Origin: Salinispora fenicalii
GTDB taxonomy: Bacteria > Actinomycetota > Actinomycetes > Mycobacteriales > Micromonosporaceae
Length of the DNA stretch: 64,000 nucleotides
Direction of reading: 5' to 3'
Assembly: GCF_000514815.1 (NCBI RefSeq)
Contig: NZ_AZWQ01000019.1
Coordinates: 124,001 to 188,000, forward strand
A program made the translations under genes and the position numbers. Numbering within the stretch: the first letter of the stretch is position 1; every line of letters starts with the position of its first letter. The notes beneath the pieces were generated by a model that saw only the letters and a program-made list of their open reading frames with translations, made no database searches and had not been told where the DNA came from. Below are positions 57,269 to 64,000 of this stretch, in pieces.

Positions 57269-58758
57269 TCAGTGGTGCCCTTTCCGTGGTTTTCGGTGAC
57301 CGTACTCCCCGCCGGATGTTCGGACTCGTGGACAGGTGGCTCCGCCATGGCGTTGCCGAGATCGACGGGGGTTAGGGCGTAGGGGCGTAGCAGCAGGGTG
57401 GCGGCACCGACCAGGATGGCGGGGAGGACGGTGAAGCCGAGGAGGATGCCGAGCCGGGCGGAATCCGGCTGGGTCGCGGCGGCTCCGGTGTCCGACGAGA
57501 GGTAGCCGGAGAGCTGGAGCACCAGACCGAAGATGCCCGGTCCCAGCGCCAGTCCGAAGGTCTCGCCGGCGGTCCACACCCCGGTGAAGACGCCTGCCTG
57601 CCGGCGACCGGTGCGGGCCTCGTCGTAGGCGATGCAGTCGGGCAACATGGCGAGGGCGAAGACCTGCTGGCCGGCGTACCCGACGCCGATCAGTGCCACC
57701 AGCAGGTAGATCCCGACGGCGGGAAGCACCTCGGCAGCGACCAGGGCCAACGCACCGGCTGCGAAGAGGAGCGCGGCGGCGACCAGCCCGGCGAGCTTGC
57801 CGAATCGCTGTCCGAACCGGCTCCACAGCGGCATGACCAACAGCGCCGGCCCGACGAAGCAGGCGAACAGGACGGTCGGCCCGCTCTCCGGGTTACGCAG
57901 GATCTGGGTGGCGAAGTAGTTCACCCCGGCCAGGATCGTCGCCACCCCGGCGGACTGGATCACAAAGCAGGCCAGGAGCGCCCGGAACGCTCGGTTACGT
58001 CCGGCTATCGCGAGTTGGGCCCGCAACGACGGCTCGCTCTCCTGCACGATGCCGATCGGGGCGGACCGGGTGCCCACGAACGCCCCAACCGCTCCCAGCA
58101 GGATCAGGCCGGCGACGAAGAGCCCCATCCAACGGTGCCCGGTAATACCGCCGCCGCCCGCGTCCCGCACCAGCGGGGCCACCGCGCCGGAGACCAGGAT
58201 GGCCAGCGCCAGCACCGCGATCCGCCAGGTCATCAACCGAGTGCGCTCGGTGTAGCCGGTGGTCAGCTCAGCCGGCATCGCCACGTACGGAACCTGGAAG
58301 AAGGCGAACGCGGTCGCGGTGGCCAGGAAGGCCAGCGCCACGTAGCCGCCGGCCGCCGCCCCGGTGCCGAACGGCGCTGCGAAGATCGCGGCGAAGCAGA
58401 TGGCGAGCGCGATCCCGGCGCCCAGCAGGTACGGGCGGCGAGCTCCCCACCGGGAGCGGGTGCGGTCGGAGATCCGGCCGGCGACCGGGTTGACCAGCAC
58501 GTCCCACGCCTTCGGCAGCAGCACGAGCAGGGCGGCAATTCCCGCCGTCACGCCCAGCGTGTCGGTCAGGTAGGGCAGCAGAAGCAGCCCGGGTACGGTG
58601 CCGAAGGCCCCGGTGGCCAGCGACCCGGTGGCGTAACCGAGGTGCACCCGGCGGGGCAGCGCCTCGCCTCCGGACAGCCCGGCAGTGTCGCCGGCCGGCG
58701 TCGGGAGGGCGGCGGAGCCAGCAGCAGGTGGACCGGTTCCAACCGGCGGCGCGTCCAT
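57265..58758 (-). CDS. MFS permease of GPH/MelB type
   Basis: 497 aa from ATG 58758. Begins with a low-complexity lead; the GPH first helix follows at VHLGYATGSLATGAFGTVPG, and DVLVNPVAGRISDRTRSRWG, ARRPYLLGAGIALA are signature loops. Cation-coupled sugar or organic ion transport. Co-transcribed with the PLP enzyme, which suggests it imports or exports that enzyme's substrate or product. Confidence 0.88.
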   Translation of the reverse strand: MDAPPVGTGPPAAGSAALPTPAGDTAGLSGGEALPRRVHLGYATGSLATGAFGTVPGLLLLPYLTDTLGVTAGIAALLVLLPKAWDVLVNPVAGRISDRTRSRWGARRPYLLGAGIALAICFAAIFAAPFGTGAAAGGYVALAFLATATAFAFFQVPYVAMPAELTTGYTERTRLMTWRIAVLALAILVSGAVAPLVRDAGGGGITGHRWMGLFVAGLILLGAVGAFVGTRSAPIGIVQESEPSLRAQLAIAGRNRAFRALLACFVIQSAGVATILAGVNYFATQILRNPESGPTVLFACFVGPALLVMPLWSRFGQRFGKLAGLVAAALLFAAGALALVAAEVLPAVGIYLLVALIGVGYAGQQVFALAMLPDCIAYDEARTGRRQAGVFTGVWTAGETFGLALGPGIFGLVLQLSGYLSSDTGAAATQPDSARLGILLGFTVLPAILVGAATLLLRPYALTPVDLGNAMAEPPVHESEHPAGSTVTENHGKGTTE

Positions 58759-58766
58759 GGCGCCGA

Positions 58767-58795
58767 ATATTACTCGCAAGTATGGCGGCGGTCAC
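58767..58795 (-). promoter_or_regulatory. Likely promoter of the permease-decarboxylase operon
   Basis: TAATAT (minus strand, 58772-58767) with GTGACC 17 bp upstream (58795-58790), ending 8 nt before the ATG, so the mRNA would be nearly leaderless. The TAA of the ATL gene (58772-58770) is the first half of the -10 box. Confidence 0.6.
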
Positions 58796-59105
58796 ATCCC
58801 TGCTCCGGCGACCAGCCCGCCGCCCGCAGGTCAACCCGGTCGCCGCGCAGCGGTGTCCCCTCGGCGAGCAGCCGGGCCCGGGCCGGGAGTTCATGCCCGG
58901 GCGGGAGCCGGCCGGCCGAGTTCACCACGCGATGCCAGGGCACACCTCCGCCGTAGCGTGCCAGGATCGAACCGACCAGCCGGGGCGAGGCGCGTCCCGA
59001 GCGCTCGGCGAGCGCATCGGCCACCGCCCCGTACGACATTGCCCGGCCGGGCGGGATGCGCTCGACCAGTTCCAGCACCGCCTCGACATACTCCTCGGGT
59101 CCCAC
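58770..59105 (-). CDS. Alkyltransferase-like (ATL) protein
   Basis: 111 aa from GTG 59105; MGMT-type helix-turn-helix DNA-binding fold: LVERIPPGRAMSYGAVADAL and VGSILARYGGGVPWHRVVNS. The active-site PCHR is PWHR, so it cannot take alkyl groups but can bind O6-alkylguanine and recruit nucleotide excision repair. Start has no SD. Divergent from proB across 61 bp. Confidence 0.92.
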   Translation of the reverse strand: MGPEEYVEAVLELVERIPPGRAMSYGAVADALAERSGRASPRLVGSILARYGGGVPWHRVVNSAGRLPPGHELPARARLLAEGTPLRGDRVDLRAAGWSPEQGCDRRHTCE

Positions 59106-59166
59106 GACGTGCCACGATATGGGAGCCGGGCCGAGTCCTGACCGACCGACATCGCAGAATGGGCGG

Positions 59167-60276
59167 GTGCGAGACAAGGTGACGGCGGCCCGGCTGGTGG
59201 TCGTCAAGATCGGCTCTTCCTCGTTGACCACGGCCGCTGGCGGCCTGGATGACGGGCGGGTGGACGCGCTCGTGGACACCCTCGGCGCTCTCGCCGCCCA
59301 AGGCCGGGAGGTCGTGCTGGTCTCCTCCGGCGCGATCGCCGCGGGGTTGGCCCCACTGGGGTTGACCCGCCGCCCCCGGGACCTGGCCACCCAGCAGGCC
59401 GCCGCCAGCGTTGGCCAGGGGCTGCTGATCCGGCGCTACGCCGCCGCCTTCGCCCGGCACCAACGCGCCGTCGGTCAGGTCCTGCTCACCGTGGACGACC
59501 TGACCCGGCGGGTGCACTACCGCAACGCGTACCGGACCCTGCGCAAGCTACTTGACCTGGGAGCGGTGCCGATCGTCAACGAGAATGACACGGTCGCCAC
59601 CGAGGAGATCCGGTTCGGCGACAACGACCGGCTCGCCGCCCTGGTGGCCGCCCTGGTCGACGCCGATCTACTCCTTCTGCTCTCTGATGTGGACGCGCTC
59701 TGGACCGGGGATCCGGCCCGCCCCGGATCGACCCGGATCGCCGAGGTCCACGACGAGCGGGACCTGTCCGGGGTGGCGATCGGTGGCGCCGGCCGGGCCG
59801 GGGTCGGCACCGGGGGCATGGTGACCAAGGTGGAGGCAGCCCGGATCGCCACCGGTTTCGGCATCCCGGTGGTCCTGACCTCCGCCGACCAAGCGCCCGA
59901 GGCGCTGGACGGCAAGCCGGTCGGCACGCTCTTTCACCCCGGTCAACGCCGGCCGGCTGCCCGGTTGTTCTGGCTGGCGCACGCCACCACACCGCGTGGC
60001 CGGCTGCAGCTTGACCCGGGCGCGGTCGCGGCCGTTGTCGACCGGCGCAAGTCACTGCTACCCGCGGGGATCACCGCGGTGCGGGGCGCCTTCACCGCCG
60101 GCGATCCGGTTGACCTGGTCGACGCCGACGGCGTGCCGGTGGCCCGCGGGCTGGTCAACTATGACGCGGTGGAGCTGCCTGGCCTGCTCGGACGCTCCAC
60201 CGCTGAGCTCGCCACGGCCCTCGGCCCCGGCTACGAACGGGAGGTCGTCCACTGCGACGACCTGGTGCTGTTGTGA
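59167..60276 (+). CDS. proB: Glutamate 5-kinase
   Basis: 369 aa from GTG 59167; upstream 37 codons in frame overlap the divergent ATL gene and are rejected. Kinase motifs [39 protein letters not shown] and [12 protein letters not shown], then a C-terminal PUA domain (about residues 275-369). First step of proline synthesis, feeding proA. Confidence 0.96.
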   Translation: MRDKVTAARLVVVKIGSSSLTTAAGGLDDGRVDALVDTLGALAAQGREVVLVSSGAIAAGLAPLGLTRRPRDLATQQAAASVGQGLLIRRYAAAFARHQRAVGQVLLTVDDLTRRVHYRNAYRTLRKLLDLGAVPIVNENDTVATEEIRFGDNDRLAALVAALVDADLLLLLSDVDALWTGDPARPGSTRIAEVHDERDLSGVAIGGAGRAGVGTGGMVTKVEAARIATGFGIPVVLTSADQAPEALDGKPVGTLFHPGQRRPAARLFWLAHATTPRGRLQLDPGAVAAVVDRRKSLLPAGITAVRGAFTAGDPVDLVDADGVPVARGLVNYDAVELPGLLGRSTAELATALGPGYEREVVHCDDLVLL

Positions 60277-60328
60277 GGCCGGGGCGCTGTCCCGGCACGA
60301 GTCCTTCCCCCGATCCCAAGGAGCGCAG

Positions 60329-61570
60329 ATGAGCATCGTCGAGCAGGCACGACGAGCCCGGACGGCGGCGGCCGAGTTGGCCCTCGCCACGCGGGCGGGC
60401 AAGGATGCCGCGCTGCACGTGATGGCTGACGCGCTGGTGGCGCGGACCGCCGAGATCCTGGCCGCCAACAGCGCGGACCTTGCCGCCGGACGTGCCGGTG
60501 GGCTGAGTACGGCCATCTTGGACCGGCTCGCCCTCGACTCGGGGCGGGTGGCCGACATCGCCGACGCGCTCCGCCAGATGGCCGCACTCCCCGACCCGAT
60601 CGGCGAGGTGGTCCGGGGGTCGACCCTCCCCAATGGCCTACAGCTGCGGCAGATTCGGGTGCCGTTCGGGGTGGTGGGGATCGTCTACGAGGCACGACCC
60701 AATGTCACCGTTGACGCGGCCGGCATCTGCCTGAAATCTGGCAACGCGGTACTGCTGCGGGGCTCCTCCTCCGCCGCCCGGTCGAACGCCGCGCTGGTCT
60801 CGGTGCTGCGCGACGCGATCATCGACGCCGGCCTGCCAGCGGACTCGGTACAGCTCCTCGACGCCACGACCCGCGATTCGGTCAAGGAGCTGATGCGCGC
60901 CCGGGGCCTGGTGGACGTCCTGATCCCGCGCGGCGGTGCGGACCTGATCCGCACGGTTGTCGAGGAGTCAACCGTCCCGGTGATCGAGACCGGGGTAGGC
61001 AACTGTCACGTCTACGTTGACGCCGCCGCGGACGTGGAGAAGGCGGTCGCGATCGCCCTGAACGCGAAGACGCAGCGCCTCTCCACCTGCAACACGGCCG
61101 AGTCGCTGCTGGTGCACACCGCGGTCGCGGACGCCTTTCTGCCCCCGGCGCTGGCCGCGTTCGCCGCGGCCGGGGTGACCGTCCACGGCTGCCCGCAGGT
61201 CGCTCGATACTCCACAGCCGTGCTGCCGGCGACCGACGAGGACTACGCCACCGAGTACCTGGCGGCGGAGATCTCGGTTGCCGTCGTCGAGTCGCTGGAC
61301 GCGGCGGTCGCGCACATCCAGCGGTACGGGACGGGCCACACCGAGGCGATCGTGACCGACTCCCAGTCGGCTGCCCGCGAGTTCGTGGCCCGGGTTGACG
61401 CGGCGGCGGTGATGGTGAACGCCTCCACCCGGTTCACCGACGGCGGGGAGTTCGGCTTCGGTGCTGAGATCGGCATCTCCACCCAGAAGCTGCACGCCCG
61501 CGGGCCGATGGGGTTGCCGGAGCTGACCAGCACGAAGTACGTCGTGACCGGCGACGGCCAACTACGCTGA
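60329..61570 (+). CDS. proA: Glutamate-5-semialdehyde dehydrogenase (gamma-glutamyl phosphate reductase)
   Basis: 413 aa from ATG 60329 (AAGGAGCG upstream). NADPH-binding [17 protein letters not shown], catalytic Cys in [17 protein letters not shown]; ends [15 protein letters not shown]. Second step of proline synthesis. 52 bp after proB, so one operon. The IS5-type element begins 70 bp downstream. Confidence 0.96.
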   Translation: MSIVEQARRARTAAAELALATRAGKDAALHVMADALVARTAEILAANSADLAAGRAGGLSTAILDRLALDSGRVADIADALRQMAALPDPIGEVVRGSTLPNGLQLRQIRVPFGVVGIVYEARPNVTVDAAGICLKSGNAVLLRGSSSAARSNAALVSVLRDAIIDAGLPADSVQLLDATTRDSVKELMRARGLVDVLIPRGGADLIRTVVEESTVPVIETGVGNCHVYVDAAADVEKAVAIALNAKTQRLSTCNTAESLLVHTAVADAFLPPALAAFAAAGVTVHGCPQVARYSTAVLPATDEDYATEYLAAEISVAVVESLDAAVAHIQRYGTGHTEAIVTDSQSAAREFVARVDAAAVMVNASTRFTDGGEFGFGAEIGISTQKLHARGPMGLPELTSTKYVVTGDGQLR

Positions 61571-61694
61571 CTGCCGCCGGACCGGGCCGGTGTCCCGGTG
61601 CCGAGATCTGGGCAGGGCAGCGCTGGGACCACGCCCAAGCTAGGGCGTGTTTCAAAAGTTGCACCGCTGCCTGCGATCTTCGGCTGGAGAGTTT

Positions 61695-62201
61695 TCAGGG
61701 TTGGGTGGTGTTGCCGAGCCGGTGGCGGACTGTCACCGACAGGTCCTCGGCCCAGGCAAGGCGGTGTTCGCCGACTCCGTCGGCGGTGACGGCGCGTAGC
61801 CGGGTTAGGGTGAGCATCGCCTCGTCAGCGTCGAGGTCGCAGGCGCGTAGCAGCGCGTAGGTGAACATGCCGGTGCGATGTATGCCGGCGGAGCAGTGTA
61901 TGACCACTCTGGCGCCGTTGCGGATGTCGTTGGCCAGCGTCGTCAGAGCGGTGACGATCTCGTGGTGGCGTGGGGGTGGTGGTTGTTGACCGTTGGCGAG
62001 TTCGACCCAGATCCACTCCAACCCGGCCGCTTTGGCCGCGGATCCGATCGCGAGGGCGCCCTCACGCCTGGATAGCAGCGTGACTAGGTGTGTTGCGCCC
62101 GCGATTCTCATTACCGGCAGTAGCTTGACCTTCGGCCGGTGCATGACCGCGAGAGCGCCTTCAGCGATACTGACGAATTCGATGCCCGGCGCCTGGGTCA
62201 T
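61695..62201 (-). CDS. Protein tyrosine/dual-specificity phosphatase
   Basis: 168 aa. Active-site loop VIHCSAGIHRTGMFTYAL (HCxxGxxRTG) with catalytic Cys and Arg; a general-acid Asp is not certain. Two upstream beta-strands: GATHLVTLLSRREGALAIG and LEWIWVELANGQQPPPPRHH. Soluble. It lies 30 bp inside the left IS end and is not a usual IS gene, so appears to be a passenger. No SD obvious at ATG 62201. Confidence 0.85.
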   Translation of the reverse strand: MTQAPGIEFVSIAEGALAVMHRPKVKLLPVMRIAGATHLVTLLSRREGALAIGSAAKAAGLEWIWVELANGQQPPPPRHHEIVTALTTLANDIRNGARVVIHCSAGIHRTGMFTYALLRACDLDADEAMLTLTRLRAVTADGVGEHRLAWAEDLSVTVRHRLGNTTQP

Positions 62202-62289
62202 GACGGCAGATGATAGAAACGCATACCCGCCCAGCCAAGGGGTTTTCGTGGCCCGGAGCCGGTCCTTCGAGCGTTTGGTGAGATCAGAG

Positions 62290-62872
62290 CTATTCGTTGA
62301 TCGCGGCTATGGTGACGGTGGCCTCATACCGGACGGCGAGCGTGTCGTACCTGGTCGACACCGCGCGGTGGCGCTTGAGCCGGTTGATGCCGCACTCCAC
62401 CGCGTGCCTCTGCTGGTAGATCTCCTTGTCGAAGGTGGGCGGCCGACCACCGGCGGGGCCCTTGTTACGCCGGTGAGCGGCCCGGTCGTCCTTGATGGGG
62501 ATGGTGGCCTTGATACCTCGCCGACACAGTAGGGCACGGTTGGCCTTCGAACTGTAGGCCTTATCTGACAGCACCCGGTCCGGGCAGGTGCGGGGACGTC
62601 CCCGACCCGGCCGGGGTACCCGGATACCGGCCATTGAAATTCCGCTTCCGGGTGCCGTCACGCTGCCAATGCCGGAACAGCCCATACACCGTCTACCAGG
62701 GCCCGTACCGGGCCGGCACATCGCGCCATGGCGCGCCCGTACGAGTGCGCCACCGAATCCCGTCAACGAGCTGCCGCTTGGTCCACACCGGCGGGCGACC
62801 CGACTTCTTCCCCTTGGGCAGCAACGACTCCAGCCTGGCCCACTGCCGATTGGAAAGATCACCACGACCCAC
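62290..62872 (-). pseudogene. IS5-family transposase with internal deletion and stop
   Basis: From GTG 62872, [20 protein letters not shown], then [20 protein letters not shown] and ARYGPW are followed by an in-frame TAG where the family has Gln. The middle of the DDE domain is absent; the C-terminal part reads in another frame from about 62590 ([37 protein letters not shown]). Only about 580 bp against the usual 800 or more. Confidence 0.85.
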
Positions 62873-62917
62873 GCCGGCAGCGTCTCACAGATCGTCAGCA
62901 CAACTTATGAAACACGC

Positions 62918-62952
62918 GCTAGGTGCTAGGCGCTAGGCGCTAGGCGGCAGGC
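62918..62952. repeat. 7-bp tandem repeat at the IS right end
   Basis: GCTAGGT, then GCTAGGC three times, then GGCAGGC (62918-62952). The element's terminal CTAG falls in the first unit, and the stop of the next gene in the second. Confidence 0.85.
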
Positions 62953-63762
62953 GCGGATCGCGGTCAGCGTCGCGTGGATATCGAACTGGTGCCCGTCCTC
63001 GCTCTCCCAGCCCCCATCGCTGCGCTGGGTCTCGGCGAGTCGGCGGCGAGCGCGCACCAGGACCCGGTCCTGCGGGTCCACGCCGACCCGGCGCAGCGTC
63101 GCGGCCAGCCAGGCGACATTGGCCGGGGTCATATCGCCGATCCGCTCGGTGAGTGCCACCTGGATCCGGGCGGACTCCTGGTGCATCTCCTGCCGGAACA
63201 GCACCGCCGCGCTCAGCCAACCAGCGGCGAGGAATGACGGCCAGGTCCCGTCCGGGCCCAACCGGGCCGCGAGGGAAAGCGCGGCGCCGTGCACGACACC
63301 CGCGTACGCACCGCCGACCCGGGCGTCCAACGGCCCGGCCGCCCGGGCATCCAGGCCGGCGACGCTGAGCCAGAACGCCGCGCTCGCCGTCAGGTAGAAA
63401 CTCGCCTCCGGGTCACCCGGCCGGGCCCACTCGGGGGCGGTGTCGGCCAGCGCGGCGTCCTCTTCCCAGCCCCCCTCCGGTAGCTGGCGCGCGGCGAGCC
63501 AGTCCAGCGCCCGCCGAGCCGACGACCGGCCGAGGCCACCGAGGTCGTCGAGCTCGCCGAGGCGGAAGCAGGTCGCGTCAACGGAGGCGGTCTCCCCCTC
63601 GACGTAGGCCGGCCAACCGCCCTCCGGCAGCTGCCCGGTCTCGGCGACCGCAAACACCTCCTCAGCCGGCGGGGTGCCGGTGCGCAGTCGGGCAAGCCGG
63701 GCCCGCTCCACCACGTCTCCCCGCGCCACCACGTAGCCGATCGCGGCCTCGATATCCACCAC
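62926..63762 (-). CDS. Prenyltransferase/squalene-cyclase-like QW-repeat protein
   Basis: 278 aa from GTG 63762 (GTG 63759 or 63771 also possible; AGGTAG upstream). Three QW motifs: QLPEGGWPAY, RQLPEGGWEE and TQRSDGGWES, each a repeat of the alpha-barrel fold. The DxDD acid of squalene-hopene cyclase is not seen, so catalysis is doubtful. Conserved neighbour of moeZ in related genomes is my recollection, not tested. The C-terminus LAPSA-stop lies in the 7-bp repeats. Confidence 0.82.
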   Translation of the reverse strand: MVDIEAAIGYVVARGDVVERARLARLRTGTPPAEEVFAVAETGQLPEGGWPAYVEGETASVDATCFRLGELDDLGGLGRSSARRALDWLAARQLPEGGWEEDAALADTAPEWARPGDPEASFYLTASAAFWLSVAGLDARAAGPLDARVGGAYAGVVHGAALSLAARLGPDGTWPSFLAAGWLSAAVLFRQEMHQESARIQVALTERIGDMTPANVAWLAATLRRVGVDPQDRVLVRARRRLAETQRSDGGWESEDGHQFDIHATLTAIRACRLAPSA

Positions 63763-63879
63763 GGCGGTCACGCTACCTGGGCAGATGCGATCCCGCTCCA
63801 GGGAATCGGCCGCCCGGCGCCCGGTGCTCGCCGCAACGTCGAGCACCGGGGCGTCCCACGCTGACCAGCCCTGGCCCGA

Positions 63880-64000
63880 TCAGTACGCGGGCAGCGACGG
63901 GTCGACCTGTTTGATCCAAGAGAGGACACCTCCCTGGAGGTGCACCGCGTCCCGGAAGCCAGCGGATTTCAGCGCGGCGAGCGCCTCCGCGGACCGGACG
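63880..64000 (-). CDS. moeZ: C-terminus of MoeZ (adenylyltransferase/sulfurtransferase), partial
   Basis: Minus frame at the right edge: VRSAEALAALKSAGFRDAVH then LQGGVLSWIKQVDPSLPAY and TGA (63880). This is the end of the rhodanese domain of actinobacterial MoeZ/MoeB-R proteins, which activate ubiquitin-like sulfur carriers for molybdopterin, thiamin and cysteine synthesis. Only 39 residues are in the window. Confidence 0.85.
   Translation of the reverse strand, partial: VRSAEALAALKSAGFRDAVHLQGGVLSWIKQVDPSLPAY

Larger units (their letters stand above)
61640..62922 (-). mobile_element. IS5-family (IS427-like) element bounded by inverted repeats, carrying a phosphatase gene
   Basis: Left end CTAGGGCGTGTTTCAAAAG (61640 onward) and right end complement CTAGCGCGTGTTTCATAAG (from 62922) are inverted copies with two mismatches in the first 22 bases, each starting with CTAG, which may be the duplicated target. 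Inside are a tyrosine phosphatase gene and a transposase remnant on the minus strand. 1.28 kb. Confidence 0.75.

Overview
The window is high-GC DNA with dense, mostly SD-led genes and many GTG starts. Its core gene content (SepH beside SerC, a citA-type citrate synthase, futalosine hydrolase, DUF2530/DUF3027 proteins, MoeZ) points to an actinomycete, most likely family Micromonosporaceae (Micromonospora or Salinispora). The genus is an inference from gene content and style; no search was possible.

Layout. (1) 1-5114, leftward operon: TagG/TagH-like ABC exporter, a CDP-alcohol phosphatidyltransferase/DUF5941 protein and a GT2 plus CDP-glycerol-transferase protein cut by the left edge. This looks like a teichoic-acid-type wall polymer locus. 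(2) 5166-11989, leftward: L-serine dehydratase, glutaryl-CoA dehydrogenase-like enzyme, small conserved protein, nitroreductase, aldose epimerase, MFS permease, PdxH. (3) 12236-24161: citrate synthase, SerC, SepH, RNA 2',3'-cyclic phosphodiesterase, MarR/MFS pair, NCS2 purine permease, DUF2530, DUF3027, MFS, MqnB.

(4) 24162-35640 is an accessory zone next to tRNA-Tyr. It holds a broken IS3 orfA, an ArsR/flavin-reductase divergon, two decayed XRE regulators, a GNAT, a pyridoxamine-oxidase-like protein, a decayed macro-domain gene beside a cREC receiver protein, two decayed integrases, a low-GC stretch with an orphan Cys/His protein, tRNA-Tyr, YajQ, an intact tyrosine recombinase with an overlapping HTH regulator, and an SDR. 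A 26-bp piece of tRNA-Tyr is repeated directly 2.6 kb away, so the zone appears to be layers of integrated elements.

(5) 35869-55631: DUF1275 protein, HtpX, then a partial respiratory complex I set nuoI-J-K-L-M-N (37821-44573) and nuoB, nuoC, nuoH (52241-55631). These are separated by a glutathionyl-hydroquinone-reductase-like gene, an ABC/two-component module, a PCMT-type methyltransferase and RarD; nuoA, D, E, F and G are not in the window. (6) 55766-64000: PLP decarboxylase with a GPH-type permease, an ATL protein, proB-proA, an IS5-type element whose inverted ends enclose a protein tyrosine phosphatase and a wrecked transposase, a QW-repeat cyclase-like protein, and the C-terminus of MoeZ.

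A recurring oddity is short tandem repeats that copy the last codons of a gene just past its stop (citrate synthase, acyl-CoA dehydrogenase, a 37-aa membrane protein). No CRISPR array, rRNA or complete prophage was seen.
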